A stretch of 60,021 nt of DNA from Halanaerobium salsuginis (GCF_900114545.1 NZ_FOTI01000016.1:1-60021), one strand, 5' to 3'; numbered from the stretch's first letter, positions 36,701-46,211 are shown. Notes: generated by a model from the letters alone, not told the origin. Numbers and translations are program-made.

Positions 36701-37137
36701 ATGTCTACTTCCATGCTCTTGCTGAAGGAGAAACAAGCGAAATAAAAATTGGGGAAGGTAAAGCTATGGTTGTCAAACTACTTGAAGTTTCTAAAGTTGA
36801 TGATCAGGGTAATCGGAGATTAGCTTTTGAGGTTAATGGCTTTAGAAGAGAAATAAAAATTTATGATAAAGCCAGCATTAAAAATGCTGATCAAAATGTC
36901 AAAAAAATGGCTAATCCAGATAATGAACTGGAAATTGGAGCCAGCCTCCCTGGAAATGTTGTTGAAATTTTAGTTGCTGAAGGAGAAGAAGTAGCTGCTA
37001 ATCAAAGTTTAGCAATTATGGAAGCTATGAAAATGGAAACTAACATAACAGCTCCTGTAGCTGGTAAAGTGGCTGCTATTTTTGCTACTCCTGGTCAGCA
37101 ACTAGAAGCAGGAGAACTTATTTTAGAACTAGAATAA
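33706..37137 (+). CDS. pyc: Pyruvate carboxylase
   Basis: The 1143-residue biotin enzyme makes oxaloacetate from pyruvate. Domains in order: biotin carboxylase (1-450) with the ATP loop AAAGGGGRGMR and EVNPRIQVEHT; carboxyltransferase (about 530-810) with LLLTDTTYRDAHQSLMATR and the HLHTHDTSGNG metal site; allosteric/linker region; and biotin carrier with the biotinylated Lys at about 1109 (EAMKMET). Length equals the family's. ATG with AAGGGAG. It supplies oxaloacetate for aspartate-family synthesis (hom) and citrate synthase. A weak hairpin (TTCTACC/GGTAGAA, 33621-33641) lies in the leader; no riboswitch is recognised. Confidence 0.97.
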   Translation: MPKKFKRVLIANRGEIAIRVIRACKELGIRTVAIYSEEDQTALFRTKADEAYQIGKSKGPIAAYLSINEIIELALKKDVDAIHPGYGFLSENPEFVRKCEEAGVKFIGPDADVMSKLGDKIKSKLIAQKFSVPTIPGLEKPIKSEVEISEFAAKNGYPLMLKAAAGGGGRGMRIVRSEKELLAAFRDAREEARKAFGNDDIFVERYLENPKHIEVQILGDEHGNLVHLYERDCSIQRRHQKIIEFTPAVALSEEKRQQILADALKLTKGAGYKNAGTVEFLVDKNNNHYFIEVNPRIQVEHTISEMVTGIDIVQSQILIAEGYRLDSTEINIPDQQSIKVNGYSIQCRITTEDPANNFIPDTGRLDHYRTGSGFGIRLDGGNGYTGAVINPYYDSLLVKTISWSRSFPDAIRKAIRSVEEMKVRGVKTNASFLINVLNHQEFEAGSCDTGFIANNPDLLNIIPGSNQEQKILNYLGEKIVNTTKGKKPDFDVPKIPEFNEVENLTGSRQILTAGGPEAVVDWIKDTEKLLLTDTTYRDAHQSLMATRMRTIDMEKIAAATANLASDLFSLEMWGGATFDVAYRFLKESPWDRLKRLREKIPNIMFQMLLRGSNGVGYKNYPDNVIRKLVSEAARAGIDIFRIFDSLNWLPGMEIALDQVIKENKVAEVSMCYTGDILNQKRTKYDLDYYLNLAKKIEAMGAHILGIKDMAGLLKPYAAYELIKALKAEISIPIHLHTHDTSGNGAATLIMAAEAGVDIIDTAFNTMAGLTSQPPLNSIVAALEHTYRDPGINLADIQQIANYWGAVRPVYAQFESELKSGTAEIYKYEIPGGQYSNLKPQVESVGLGHRFKEFKEMYRKVNFMLGDIPKVTPSSKVVGDLAIFMVKNDLNPDNITSKAANMAFPDSVEAYFKGMLGQPPGGFPEELQQLVLKGEKAITVRPGTLLKDYDFSAAKAELKAEYELDFSEQELVAYALYPKVFKDYLDYQKDYGDLSYMGSDVYFHALAEGETSEIKIGEGKAMVVKLLEVSKVDDQGNRRLAFEVNGFRREIKIYDKASIKNADQNVKKMANPDNELEIGASLPGNVVEILVAEGEEVAANQSLAIMEAMKMETNITAPVAGKVAAIFATPGQQLEAGELILELE

Positions 37138-37176
37138 AGAGTAAATTTAAAGTAAGTTTAATTTTATTTAATAGCT

Positions 37177-37214
37177 AAAACCCATTTATCTTGATATAAA
37201 TGGGTTTTTATTCT
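37177..37214 (+). terminator. Terminator after pyc
   Basis: AAAACCCATTTAT (37177-37189) pairs with ATAAATGGGTTTT (37196-37208), followed by a T-rich tail. Confidence 0.85.
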
Positions 37215-37325
37215 TTTAATAAAGGAAAAACTTAAAAAATAGAGAATAAAACTAAAAGAGGTCTTTAAACTAATCTAAGCTTAAATCTGGTAAATATTTA
37301 GAATAAATAATTAAGGAGTAGTGTA

Positions 37326-37784
37326 ATGTCAAAAAAATTTTCCTATTTTTTAATTAGATTTACAATTGTTCATCTAATAACATATATTTTTATTAATGTA
37401 GTATTTATGAATGCAGAAAACTACTTTAATACTTTTTCACAAATTGAAAAATATCTTGATTACCAGCTTTTAGATGTAAACATCCTACGTTTTGCTTCTT
37501 TATTTCAGATTTTTAGAGGCGCATTTTTTGCTCTAATTCTTTTTCCATTTTATAATACAATTATTAAAAGTAATTATGCCTGGCTAAAACTATTTTTATT
37601 AATCTGGGGTTTTTCTTTAATTGGTTCAGTTGCGCCTATTCCTGGTTCAATTGAAGGCTTAATTTATACAGATTTAAGTTTAAGCCAGCATTTGATTGCT
37701 GCTGTTAAAATTACTATCCAAATTTTTGTTTTTAGCTGGTTTTTTGTTAAATGGGAAAATAGAACTGAACGTGACTATAGTTAA
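37326..37784 (+). CDS. Four-helix membrane protein, unknown function
   Basis: A 152-residue protein with four predicted membrane helices (about 7-28, 52-75, 84-100 and 118-140) and a notable PIPGSIEGL segment between helices 3 and 4. Small loops and a charged C terminus suggest a simple integral membrane protein. I do not recognise a family. ATG with AAGGAG; the SbcD-like gene follows only 13 bases after its stop, so they may be co-transcribed. Confidence 0.72.
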   Translation: MSKKFSYFLIRFTIVHLITYIFINVVFMNAENYFNTFSQIEKYLDYQLLDVNILRFASLFQIFRGAFFALILFPFYNTIIKSNYAWLKLFLLIWGFSLIGSVAPIPGSIEGLIYTDLSLSQHLIAAVKITIQIFVFSWFFVKWENRTERDYS

Positions 37785-37797
37785 ATAGGGGGTTAAA

Positions 37798-39120
37798 ATG
37801 CCTAATTTAATCAAATTTATTCATACAGCGGATATTCATCTGGGAAAAAAGCTAAGCTATAATGGAGAGCCCGGGCCAGAATTAAGTAATATCTTATCAA
37901 CTGCTGTTGAGACAGCTTTTAGTAGATTAGTTAAATTAGCAATTCAGGAAAAAGTTGACTTTATTGTTATTGCGGGTGATCTTTATGATAGAGAGACACA
38001 TTCAATTAAGGCAAGCCGCTTTTTTCGCCAGCAGTGTCTATTATTGGCAGAAGAAGATATTTTAGTCTATATTATTTCTGGTAATCATGATCCAGCTGCT
38101 GAAATAAATCTGCCTTTTTCTCTGCCAGAAAATGTTTGTTTTTTTTCTAGCGAAGAGGTAGAAATAAAAGAATATAAAAGAGATGGTAAAACACTGGCCA
38201 GAATTCTTGGCCAATCTTATCGGCAGAAGTTTGAATCACGCAGTATGTATAATTTCTATACTCCTGCTGATAACAATGTATTTAATCTGGCTTTACTACA
38301 TACAGCACTTGATCCAGAAAGCAGACGTTATGTTCCAGTCAGTCAGAGTGATTTAATTAGTAAAAAAGAGATAAACTATTGGGCTCTAGGCCATATTCAT
38401 TATTTTCAGCTGTTAAATAAATCTCCTCATATTTGTTATTCAGGGACTATTCAGGGCAGAGATACTAATGAAATCGGCAGTAGAGGAGCAGTTATGGTCG
38501 AGGTAGATGATAATTTTTCTATTAAAACTAAGTTCTGGCAGCTGGCTCCAGTGGTTTATCAAGAACTTAATTTAGATTTAGAAAAATTAGCTGGTCAAAT
38601 AACTAATTTATCAGAACTAGAACAGCTTTTAAATAATGAGAGTGAAAAATTATTAACTAAGTTAACTAGTTCAGATCAAGATTATGAATATCAAGAACAG
38701 CTTTATATTATTCGTTATTTAATCAAGGGTAGGTCAGCTGTCAACAAATTTTTAGCAAATGATCAATTAGAAATTGAAGCAGAATTATTAGAACAGCTGC
38801 GCAAGAATTTTTCTAATGGTAAAACAGCTATCTGGCCAGATTCATTAGCAATTAGAACTGCTAATCCTCTACCTAATTTAGCAAAGTTAAAACAAAATAA
38901 TGATATTTTTCAAGAGCTCGATTTAATGTTAGCTAAATTTGGCAATGAAACTAAATTCAAACATGAATTACTGGCTGAATGGGGCAAAATCTGGCAGGGA
39001 GACCAGGATCAAGAAGACCGAGAAATAGATCGCTTTTACCCAGAAGAAAAATTTATTAATGAAATATTAGCAGAGGCAGAAAAGATAATTATTTCTGAAT
39101 TATTTGAGGATGGAGATTAA
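37798..39120 (+). CDS. yhaO: SbcD/YhaO-like metallophosphoesterase nuclease
   Basis: The 440-residue protein has all five calcineurin-like phosphoesterase motifs: HTADIHLG, AGDLYDR, SGNHD, LLHTALD and ALGHIHY, which bind two metals. This is the Mre11/SbcD fold, in the YhaO subgroup that pairs with the YhaN ATPase. The C-terminal ~170 residues are helical and probably form the partner-binding cap. It should cut DNA ends or hairpins in repair. Its stop is directly followed by the ATG of the ATPase gene, consistent with a fixed complex. Confidence 0.9.
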   Translation: MPNLIKFIHTADIHLGKKLSYNGEPGPELSNILSTAVETAFSRLVKLAIQEKVDFIVIAGDLYDRETHSIKASRFFRQQCLLLAEEDILVYIISGNHDPAAEINLPFSLPENVCFFSSEEVEIKEYKRDGKTLARILGQSYRQKFESRSMYNFYTPADNNVFNLALLHTALDPESRRYVPVSQSDLISKKEINYWALGHIHYFQLLNKSPHICYSGTIQGRDTNEIGSRGAVMVEVDDNFSIKTKFWQLAPVVYQELNLDLEKLAGQITNLSELEQLLNNESEKLLTKLTSSDQDYEYQEQLYIIRYLIKGRSAVNKFLANDQLEIEAELLEQLRKNFSNGKTAIWPDSLAIRTANPLPNLAKLKQNNDIFQELDLMLAKFGNETKFKHELLAEWGKIWQGDQDQEDREIDRFYPEEKFINEILAEAEKIIISELFEDGD

Positions 39121-42024
39121 ATGTATTTAAAAAATTTATATATAAGAGATTTTGGTATTTTTAATAATCAACATCTCCAGCAACTCAGTAAAAACATTGT
39201 TTTAATTGGAGGCAAAAACAGAGCTGGCAAAAGTACTTTTTTAAAAGTGCTGCGCTTTTTAGCATATGGGTTACCACAGGATGGTTCTATCCCACCAGCT
39301 AAAAACCAATATTATCTAGAAGCAGATTTAGTTACTAAAACAGGTAAAGGATATAATTTAAACTTAACTGGTTTTGCCAGACCAGAAATTTTTACTGAAA
39401 ATGGAGTAAAGGCTGAATTAGAAAATATTTATAATGGGTTAGATCAATTGAGCTATCAACAGCTCTTTACAATTACTTTAGATGAGCTGCAGCAGCTTGA
39501 TAAAGTTGTTAAAGGTAAAAAAACACGTAAACGCCTTTATTCTATTTTGCTGGGAGCTGGTTTATCTGAACTAACAAAAGTTCCTAGTTTAGCTGATAAA
39601 TATTTTAAAACAGCTCAAAACATCGGGGGTAAATTGGGAGATCCTTCTGTTGCCAACTTTAAACCGTATTACCATGCAATAAAAGCAGCTCAAAAAAAGA
39701 AGCAGACAGCCTTACAGGAAATAAATACTTTTCAGGAAAAGCAGCAGCTTTTAACTGATAATGAAACTGAATTAATTAATTTAGAAAAAAATATTAATCA
39801 GCTTGAAAAAGAAGAATTTATTTTTGATCTTTTAAAGAATAACTATCCAGTAATAGAAGAACTGGAAAAACTTAAATTAAAATTAAAGCAACAGGAAAAA
39901 GATGTTAGCCAAGATTTCAGTTCAGAAAAGTTAAATAAAGCTATTAATTACAAAGAAGATTTAACTGACTTAGAAAAGCAATTAACTGCTAAAAAGAGTC
40001 AGCTAAATAATTTTACCGGAGATATTTCAGCATTAAAATCAACTTTATTAACTAATAAATCATCAGTTAGATCATTTCTTAATAGACAGGAATTAAGAGA
40101 AGAGAAGTTGAGTCAAATTTTACAAAACGAAAATAAATTAAAACAAGAATTTAATGATTTAAAAATAAAACTTCAGGATTTAAATACTAACTGGACAGAT
40201 CCACTTTTAGAATTAACAAAAATTGAACTTGATTTAATAAACCAGCAGCAGTTAAAATCTAAGCTAACTTTGCACAAAAATTTAGCAGACCAGTTGCAAG
40301 AACTACAGCAAGAAAATTCCATAAAACAAGAAAGATTGGAAGTGCTGCAAAAACAACTGCTTGATTTTGCAGGTGGGGATAAAAAATCAATTCTAAGAAA
40401 TACCTATTTGCTTTTATTAATAACTACTTTAATTGGAGCAGGTGGCTTCTTGACTAATTTTTACTTGTTAAGTTATTTTTCTTTACTATTATTTTTCTTA
40501 ATCTTTATTTATTATAATTCCAATTATAAAGAAATTATTAATAAAGAGAAAATAATTTCTGATTGGAAACTTGAACAAAGTGATTTACAGCATCGCATAA
40601 CTAAGATTGAACATGAAGTTGATCAAATAACTGCTAATATAAATAAAGTTGAAGCAGATTTAGAACAGTTTAATTTAAAATTAGGACTCAAAGAAAACGA
40701 AAGTTTTGCGTTATTACCAGAATATTTTAATCAGCTGCAGGATTTAAAACATAAAAATAAAAATTTGAAATTAGAAAAAATGGAGCTCAGGACAAAAAAA
40801 GCAGAAATTACAGCTGAATTAAATGATTTTGCGAAAAAGCTTAGTCAAATTGATCAGCAGCTTAATTTTTCACTGTTTGATAATTACTCAGCCAGCCGTA
40901 AGCCCAGTTTAAGTCAAGAGCAGACAGAATTATATAAAGCTGCAGTCAGCTGTAAGGATTTAATTCTACTGGCTGAAGAATATGAACAGCTTTTAGTTAG
41001 AAAAGAAAATTTAGTTACTGATATAGTTAAAATCCTGGGCGATTCTACAGCGAAAAAAAATCTTAAGGCAGATCTAGATAATTATCTGCTCAATTTGCAA
41101 TTAACAGAACAATATCTTAAACTAAAAACTGATTATGAGCATAAAAAACAGCAATTGGAGCATACTCTAACTGCTTCAGATAAAATAAAAGATTTTTTAA
41201 ATGATATCCAAATCAGTCAGAGTAATGAAACCGATGAAGATCTTTTATTTAGTCAAGAAACTGCATATCAAAAGTTTATTGCTATTTTTTATAATTATTC
41301 TTCTGCTACTGCTGTAAATAAAAAATATGAAGAATGTTCGCAAGAATTAGCTATCTGTAAACAAAAGAAAAAGGAGTTAGCTGATAAAATAACTACTTTA
41401 AGAAACAAACTAACCGAACTAGCAGATTCTGCTGCAATTGAAACAGCTCAGCAAGAATTGAATCAGGCTCGAAATCATTTAAAAAAATTAGCTGAACAGT
41501 ATGCGCTCAATAAATCTATCTATTTTTTATTAAATAAATTACGCTCTCAGATGATTACTAAAGCAGAAAAAGAGCTTTTAGAACCAGCTGCAAATATCCT
41601 GGCCCGAATTACAGATAATGAATATCAGGCAATTGCCACAGGAGCTGAGCTTGATGCAACAGAGTTTAAAACTACTCTAGCAGATGGTACAGTCCAGGCA
41701 AGTGTTAATAATCTCAGTCGGGGAACTTTAGAACAGCTTTTTCTAGCTGTTCGTATCAGCAGAATTAAAGAAATTAGCCCTGCTTTACCAATAATCTTGG
41801 ATGATTCTTTTGTTAACTTTGACCGGAGTCACCTTTATCACACAGCGGAAATCATTAGTGAATTAGCAGTAGATCATCAAATATTTATTTTAACCTGTCA
41901 TCCTCATTTAATAAAATTTATTCAAAAAATAACTAATCAAGTTCAGTACTGGCAGTTAGAAAAAGGCCAATTTAATTTAAGTAAGCCTGAAGCATTGATT
42001 AAGCATCTTAGTTATTCAGATTAA
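39121..42024 (+). CDS. yhaN: SbcC/YhaN-like SMC-type ATPase with membrane hairpin
   Basis: The 967-residue protein is Rad50-like. Walker A is GGKNRAGKST (about 30-39); long coiled coils follow; the C-terminal end has the ABC signature NLSRGTLEQLFLA and Walker B with LPIILDDSFVNFD. In the middle (about 428-468) are two adjacent hydrophobic segments, a membrane hairpin in place of the zinc hook, also described for Bacillus YhaN. It would act with the upstream nuclease in DNA-end processing at the membrane. It starts at the base after the yhaO stop. Its stop overlaps that of the convergent gene (shared TTAA, 42021-42024). Confidence 0.88.
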   Translation: MYLKNLYIRDFGIFNNQHLQQLSKNIVLIGGKNRAGKSTFLKVLRFLAYGLPQDGSIPPAKNQYYLEADLVTKTGKGYNLNLTGFARPEIFTENGVKAELENIYNGLDQLSYQQLFTITLDELQQLDKVVKGKKTRKRLYSILLGAGLSELTKVPSLADKYFKTAQNIGGKLGDPSVANFKPYYHAIKAAQKKKQTALQEINTFQEKQQLLTDNETELINLEKNINQLEKEEFIFDLLKNNYPVIEELEKLKLKLKQQEKDVSQDFSSEKLNKAINYKEDLTDLEKQLTAKKSQLNNFTGDISALKSTLLTNKSSVRSFLNRQELREEKLSQILQNENKLKQEFNDLKIKLQDLNTNWTDPLLELTKIELDLINQQQLKSKLTLHKNLADQLQELQQENSIKQERLEVLQKQLLDFAGGDKKSILRNTYLLLLITTLIGAGGFLTNFYLLSYFSLLLFFLIFIYYNSNYKEIINKEKIISDWKLEQSDLQHRITKIEHEVDQITANINKVEADLEQFNLKLGLKENESFALLPEYFNQLQDLKHKNKNLKLEKMELRTKKAEITAELNDFAKKLSQIDQQLNFSLFDNYSASRKPSLSQEQTELYKAAVSCKDLILLAEEYEQLLVRKENLVTDIVKILGDSTAKKNLKADLDNYLLNLQLTEQYLKLKTDYEHKKQQLEHTLTASDKIKDFLNDIQISQSNETDEDLLFSQETAYQKFIAIFYNYSSATAVNKKYEECSQELAICKQKKKELADKITTLRNKLTELADSAAIETAQQELNQARNHLKKLAEQYALNKSIYFLLNKLRSQMITKAEKELLEPAANILARITDNEYQAIATGAELDATEFKTTLADGTVQASVNNLSRGTLEQLFLAVRISRIKEISPALPIILDDSFVNFDRSHLYHTAEIISELAVDHQIFILTCHPHLIKFIQKITNQVQYWQLEKGQFNLSKPEALIKHLSYSD

Positions 42025-43262
42025 TTATTTTTTAATTCTGTTTTAAGATCCAGAAAAAGATCTCGCGCTTTATTTTTCTGGCGATTATTAATGTTCTGAT
42101 CTCTAACCAGATCATCAAGTAAAGTTAAAGCCTTATCTTTTTGTCCATGTTTAGAATATAACACAGCCAGCAGCAATTCTAAATTAGCTGCTTCTGTTTT
42201 AGAATTAGAATTATTAGTTAAGAAATAAAATTCTTCTAAACAGGATAGGGCTTTTTGACTTGCCCGAGAGGCGAGATCATTTTCAGCAAGATCTTCATAA
42301 ATCCAGCTTAATTCACGCCAGAGAAAAGCCTTTTTATCAAGATCAAAATCTATATAATTATACATTTTAATTGCTAAGTAGTGAGCATCAAGTACTTCGT
42401 TAATTTGTCTTGGCTCACTATAATTTATTTTAAATTCTTGTCCCAGAGTGTTGCTAACTATTTCTTTAAAATTAGCTTTAATTTTATTTCGTTTAGATTT
42501 AGAAAACAATTCAAAATCATTCTTTCTAGCTGAAAACAAACAATTGGGACAGGAATCTATATTATAATAATAAATATCAAATTCTTGATAAATTGGTCTT
42601 AAATCAGTTCTAACTTTTACTACTCTAATTCTTGAATTTCTAAGTTTTTTAATCTTGAATTGATGAGAACAAACTGGACATTTAATTTCTTTTTCGTATA
42701 AATAATTATTATAATTTTTTTCAGCCTGTTTTGAATACTGTTTATGACCTGGCAAATAAAAGCCAGTTTTATTATTTTTAATTGCTTGAGTAATAATTTT
42801 TTTCTCAGGTATTTGAGCGGCTTCATCTTTTGCTTGTTTAGCTGCTGCATTATTTTTTACAATTGGGATTTCAGGAAATACTATGTTCTCTCTATTTTCT
42901 AGCTTATTTAAATAAAGACAAAGCTGGTTAATTAATTTATTAGCAAAATTATTATCTTGTTTTATTATTAATTTAAAATCACTAATTTTAAAAGCAAGTA
43001 CTTTAGTGTCAAAATGTGCCAAAGCTTGAGAAGAATAATTTTCCGCAACTAGAGCTGTTTTGCCAACAAAACTGCCTGCCTGAGAACGATAAACTTCAAT
43101 TTCCTCAGCTGGTGTTGTTAAATAAATTCTAACCAGCCCTTTTAAAATAAAGTAAATTTTATCTGCTGGTTCATTATAGTTAAAAATCATACTGCCAGCA
43201 GCAAATTCTTTTAATTCCCCGTATTCAGCTAACAAATCTTTCAATTTTATTTTTTCTTTCAC
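42021..43262 (-). CDS. Cyclic-nucleotide-binding-like domain fused to DUF2225
   Basis: The 413-residue protein starts with a Crp-type cNMP-binding beta-roll (about 10-115; AAGSMIFNYNEPADKIYFILKG, AGSFVGKTALV) but lacks a Crp helix-turn-helix. After a linker comes DUF2225, with two CxxC pairs (CPVC, CPNC) likely binding zinc and helical repeats resembling TPRs at the end. The Arg of cAMP-binding phosphate cassettes is not clearly kept, so it may sense another ligand. GTG at 43262 has AGGAAGG 10 bases upstream; the TTG at 43271 is too close to it. Function is unknown; a sensing or scaffold role is inferred. Confidence 0.78.
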   Translation of the reverse strand: MKEKIKLKDLLAEYGELKEFAAGSMIFNYNEPADKIYFILKGLVRIYLTTPAEEIEVYRSQAGSFVGKTALVAENYSSQALAHFDTKVLAFKISDFKLIIKQDNNFANKLINQLCLYLNKLENRENIVFPEIPIVKNNAAAKQAKDEAAQIPEKKIITQAIKNNKTGFYLPGHKQYSKQAEKNYNNYLYEKEIKCPVCSHQFKIKKLRNSRIRVVKVRTDLRPIYQEFDIYYYNIDSCPNCLFSARKNDFELFSKSKRNKIKANFKEIVSNTLGQEFKINYSEPRQINEVLDAHYLAIKMYNYIDFDLDKKAFLWRELSWIYEDLAENDLASRASQKALSCLEEFYFLTNNSNSKTEAANLELLLAVLYSKHGQKDKALTLLDDLVRDQNINNRQKNKARDLFLDLKTELKNN

Positions 43263-43555
43263 TAAAAACAACCCTTCCTAATTTATAAGATTTACACAGA
43301 TTAATTAGTTATTTAAATTAATTATAACACAACAGCTGGTTAATCCTCAATTCATCAATTAAGCGTTAAATAGTGCTAATTGTTTAGTACTAGCTTTTAT
43401 CTTGTAGATAATATTGTTATAATAAAAGAGGATTACCTGAAATAAACAATTTTAAAATTCAAAGCTGAGTTTATTTGATTAATTTAACTAAACAAATAAC
43501 TTATTTTTAGTTAATTAATATAGAATATTATATTTTTAGTAAAGAGGTGATGTTT

Positions 43556-44905
43556 ATGGAAAAAAATATTAATGAAATTAAACTAGATATTGATAAATAT
43601 CTAGAACAGGAAAAAACACCAGAAGATAAGTGGTTAATAGAAAACCATCCCATTGATATAGCAGAAGCTCTTTCAGATTTAGAGGCAGTTGAAATTAATA
43701 ATTTTACTAATCTATTAGATACAGAAGAATTAGCTGATATTTTTGAAGAGGCAGAAGAAGAACTGCAAATAGATATCCTAAAATATAAATCTGCTCATGA
43801 AATTATTGAGATTTTTTCACATATGGCAGCTGATGATATTACAGATATTTTAGGTCTTTTACCGATTCAAAAGCGCAAAGAGCTGCTCCGGCAAATGAAG
43901 CAGGATGATGCTTTAATTGTTAGAAATTTACTCGGTTATGATAAAGATTCAGCCGGAGGTATTATGACAACCGAATATCTACTTTTAAATAAAAACTTGA
44001 CTACTACAGAAGCTTTAACAAAATTAAAAAATATTGCTCCTGATACTGAAATAATTGATACAATCTTTGTTTCAGATAATCAAAAAAAATTAGTTGGTAT
44101 AGTTGATCTCAGAAATATTTTGAGCTCAGCAGATAATATAAAGCTGGCAGAAATTATGGATGATAATTTAATTAAAGTTGCAGCAGATGTTGATCAGGAA
44201 ATTGTAGCTCAGCTTGTTTCTAAATATGATTTAACAGTAATTCCAGTTATAAATAAAAATGATATTTTAATTGGAATTATTACAGTTGATGACATTATTG
44301 ATGTAATTGAAGCAGAAAATACAGAAGATATGTTTAAAATGGTTGGTGTTCACGAAGAAGAAAGTATAGACTCTCCTCTCTGGAAATCAATAAAAAGCAG
44401 ATTACCCTGGATGTATATTAATTTAGCTACTGCTTTTCTAGCTACTTTTACGGTTAATTTATTCGAAAGTACAATTGCTAAAGTAGTTGCTTTAGCAGCA
44501 GCAATGCCAATTGTATCTGGAATGGGGGGGAATGCTGGCAGTCAAACACTCTCAATTGTAATTCGGGGAATAGCTCTGGGAGAAATTGATTTTCAAGACA
44601 ATTGGAAACTATTATTTAAAGAGGCTTTAATTGGAATTATTAACGGAGCTGCAACTGGTTTAGTAACAGGTATTATTTTATATTTAATGTATGGGAATTA
44701 TTATCTTGGCTTAATTATCTTTCTCGCTATGATATTGAATTTGTTTGCAGCTGGGCTATTTGGTTTTCTAATTCCTCTGGGCTTAAAATTAGTTGGTATT
44801 GATCCAGCCCTGGCTTCTGCAATCTTTTTAACTACAGTAACAGATGTTTTTGGCTTTTTCGTTTTTCTAGGTCTGGCAAAATTATTTTTGCCATTTTTAA
44901 TCTAG
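43556..44905 (+). CDS. mgtE: MgtE-family magnesium transporter
   Basis: The 449-residue protein has the MgtE order: an N-terminal helical domain (about 1-125), two CBS domains (about 130-250) that sense Mg2+, and five membrane helices. The pore region MPIVSGMGGNAGSQT and the PALASAIFLTTVTDVFGFF segment carry the Mg2+ path residues. It should be a Mg2+-gated uptake channel. The ATG at 43556 is 7 bases after AAAGAGG; in-frame GTG/ATG codons just upstream overlap that site. No M-box riboswitch is seen in the 290 bases upstream. Confidence 0.94.
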   Translation: MEKNINEIKLDIDKYLEQEKTPEDKWLIENHPIDIAEALSDLEAVEINNFTNLLDTEELADIFEEAEEELQIDILKYKSAHEIIEIFSHMAADDITDILGLLPIQKRKELLRQMKQDDALIVRNLLGYDKDSAGGIMTTEYLLLNKNLTTTEALTKLKNIAPDTEIIDTIFVSDNQKKLVGIVDLRNILSSADNIKLAEIMDDNLIKVAADVDQEIVAQLVSKYDLTVIPVINKNDILIGIITVDDIIDVIEAENTEDMFKMVGVHEEESIDSPLWKSIKSRLPWMYINLATAFLATFTVNLFESTIAKVVALAAAMPIVSGMGGNAGSQTLSIVIRGIALGEIDFQDNWKLLFKEALIGIINGAATGLVTGIILYLMYGNYYLGLIIFLAMILNLFAAGLFGFLIPLGLKLVGIDPALASAIFLTTVTDVFGFFVFLGLAKLFLPFLI

Positions 44906-45059
44906 CTTTTCGCTTTTGTTTGAAATTTAAATTAAATGTTTGAATTGAAGAAAAATAAAGAATTCTATTTATTGCTCAAATTAAAAAGGATTTTAAAAAT
45001 AAACCTTGAATTAATAATAGGGATTTAAATAATTTAATAAATGAGGTGCTATAATAAAA

Positions 45060-46211
45060 GTGGAAGAACAAAAAATCACAAAAATACCATTTGGTAAACT
45101 GGGAATCATCGTTCATGAGAGCTGCAGAGATCTCGGGAAAAAAGTAGACGACTATATTGTAAAAAGGAGAAAAGAGGAGTTTGCTAAAAACTGTAGTGAA
45201 TATCATGTCGAAGAACTAAAAGATAGTTATATTATTGATAGCGAGATAATTAGATTTGCCAATGGTGAAGCAAAGGGCCATTTGAAAGAAACAATTAGGG
45301 GAAAAGATATTTTTGTTTTAGCTGATATTGGAAATTATAGTGTTACATATAATATGTTTGGGCGTGAAAATGGAATGAGCCCTGATGATCATTTTCAGGA
45401 TGTAAAAAGACTTATTTCAGCTATTGCTGGTAAGGCACGGCGAATTCATTTAATTATGCCTCTGCTTTACGAAAGCCGTCAGGATAAACGTAATAGCAGA
45501 GAATCACTTGATTGTGCAATTGCTCTTCAGGAACTAGAAAATATGGGAGTAGAGAACATTTTTACTTTTGATGCTCATGAAACAAGAGTTCAAAATGCAA
45601 TTCCCCAGACAGGATTTGAGAGCCTGCACTCTACTTATCAAATCATAAAAGCTATCAATAAAGTAGAAGATAAGATCTGTTTTGATAAAGAACAGCTAAT
45701 GGTTATCTCACCTGACACAGGAGCTATGGATAGAGCAATTTTTTATGCCAGTATTTTAGGCCTTGATGTAGGTTTATTTTATAAAAGGCGTGATTACAAA
45801 AAAATAGTTGATGGGAAAAACCCAATTATTCAGCATGAATATATGGGAGCAGATGTAGAAGGCAAAGATATTTTAATTGTTGATGATATGATTGCTTCTG
45901 GAGGTTCTATTTTTGATATTGCTGCTGAATTAAAAAGTAAAAATGCTAGAAATGTTTATGTTGCAGTTACTTTCACTTTCTTTACAAATGGGATTGAGAA
46001 GATGAATGAATTTTATCAAAAAGGCTATATTAAAAAATTATTCTCAACTAATCTAACTTATATTCCAGATAAATTCAAACAGGCAGAATGGTTCCAGGAA
46101 GTTGATATGTCTAAAATGGTTTCACTTTTAATTGATACTGTCAACTATGATGATTCAGTAAGTCCACTTTTAGATGCTACAAATAAGATCAAAAAGATAC
46201 TTGATAAATAA
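45060..46211 (+). CDS. prs: Ribose-phosphate pyrophosphokinase, long form
   Basis: The 383-residue protein makes PRPP from ribose-5-phosphate and ATP. It has the PRPP-binding loop DILIVDDMIASGGS, the flexible-loop segment (YESRQDKRNSRESLDC) and the FTFDAHETRVQNAIP region. It is about 65 residues longer than standard Prs (~315) with an extended N terminus, a divergent form found in some Firmicutes alongside the usual copy. GTG start, with GAGGTG rather far (11 bases) upstream, suggesting modest translation. An ADP-ribosylglycohydrolase gene follows after 24 bases. Confidence 0.85.
   Translation: MEEQKITKIPFGKLGIIVHESCRDLGKKVDDYIVKRRKEEFAKNCSEYHVEELKDSYIIDSEIIRFANGEAKGHLKETIRGKDIFVLADIGNYSVTYNMFGRENGMSPDDHFQDVKRLISAIAGKARRIHLIMPLLYESRQDKRNSRESLDCAIALQELENMGVENIFTFDAHETRVQNAIPQTGFESLHSTYQIIKAINKVEDKICFDKEQLMVISPDTGAMDRAIFYASILGLDVGLFYKRRDYKKIVDGKNPIIQHEYMGADVEGKDILIVDDMIASGGSIFDIAAELKSKNARNVYVAVTFTFFTNGIEKMNEFYQKGYIKKLFSTNLTYIPDKFKQAEWFQEVDMSKMVSLLIDTVNYDDSVSPLLDATNKIKKILDK

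Noticed and set aside
43263-43555. Possible M-box magnesium riboswitch upstream of mgtE
   Set aside because: None of the conserved M-box segments or a paired P1 could be found; the region is A/T-rich with no convincing stem or gene.
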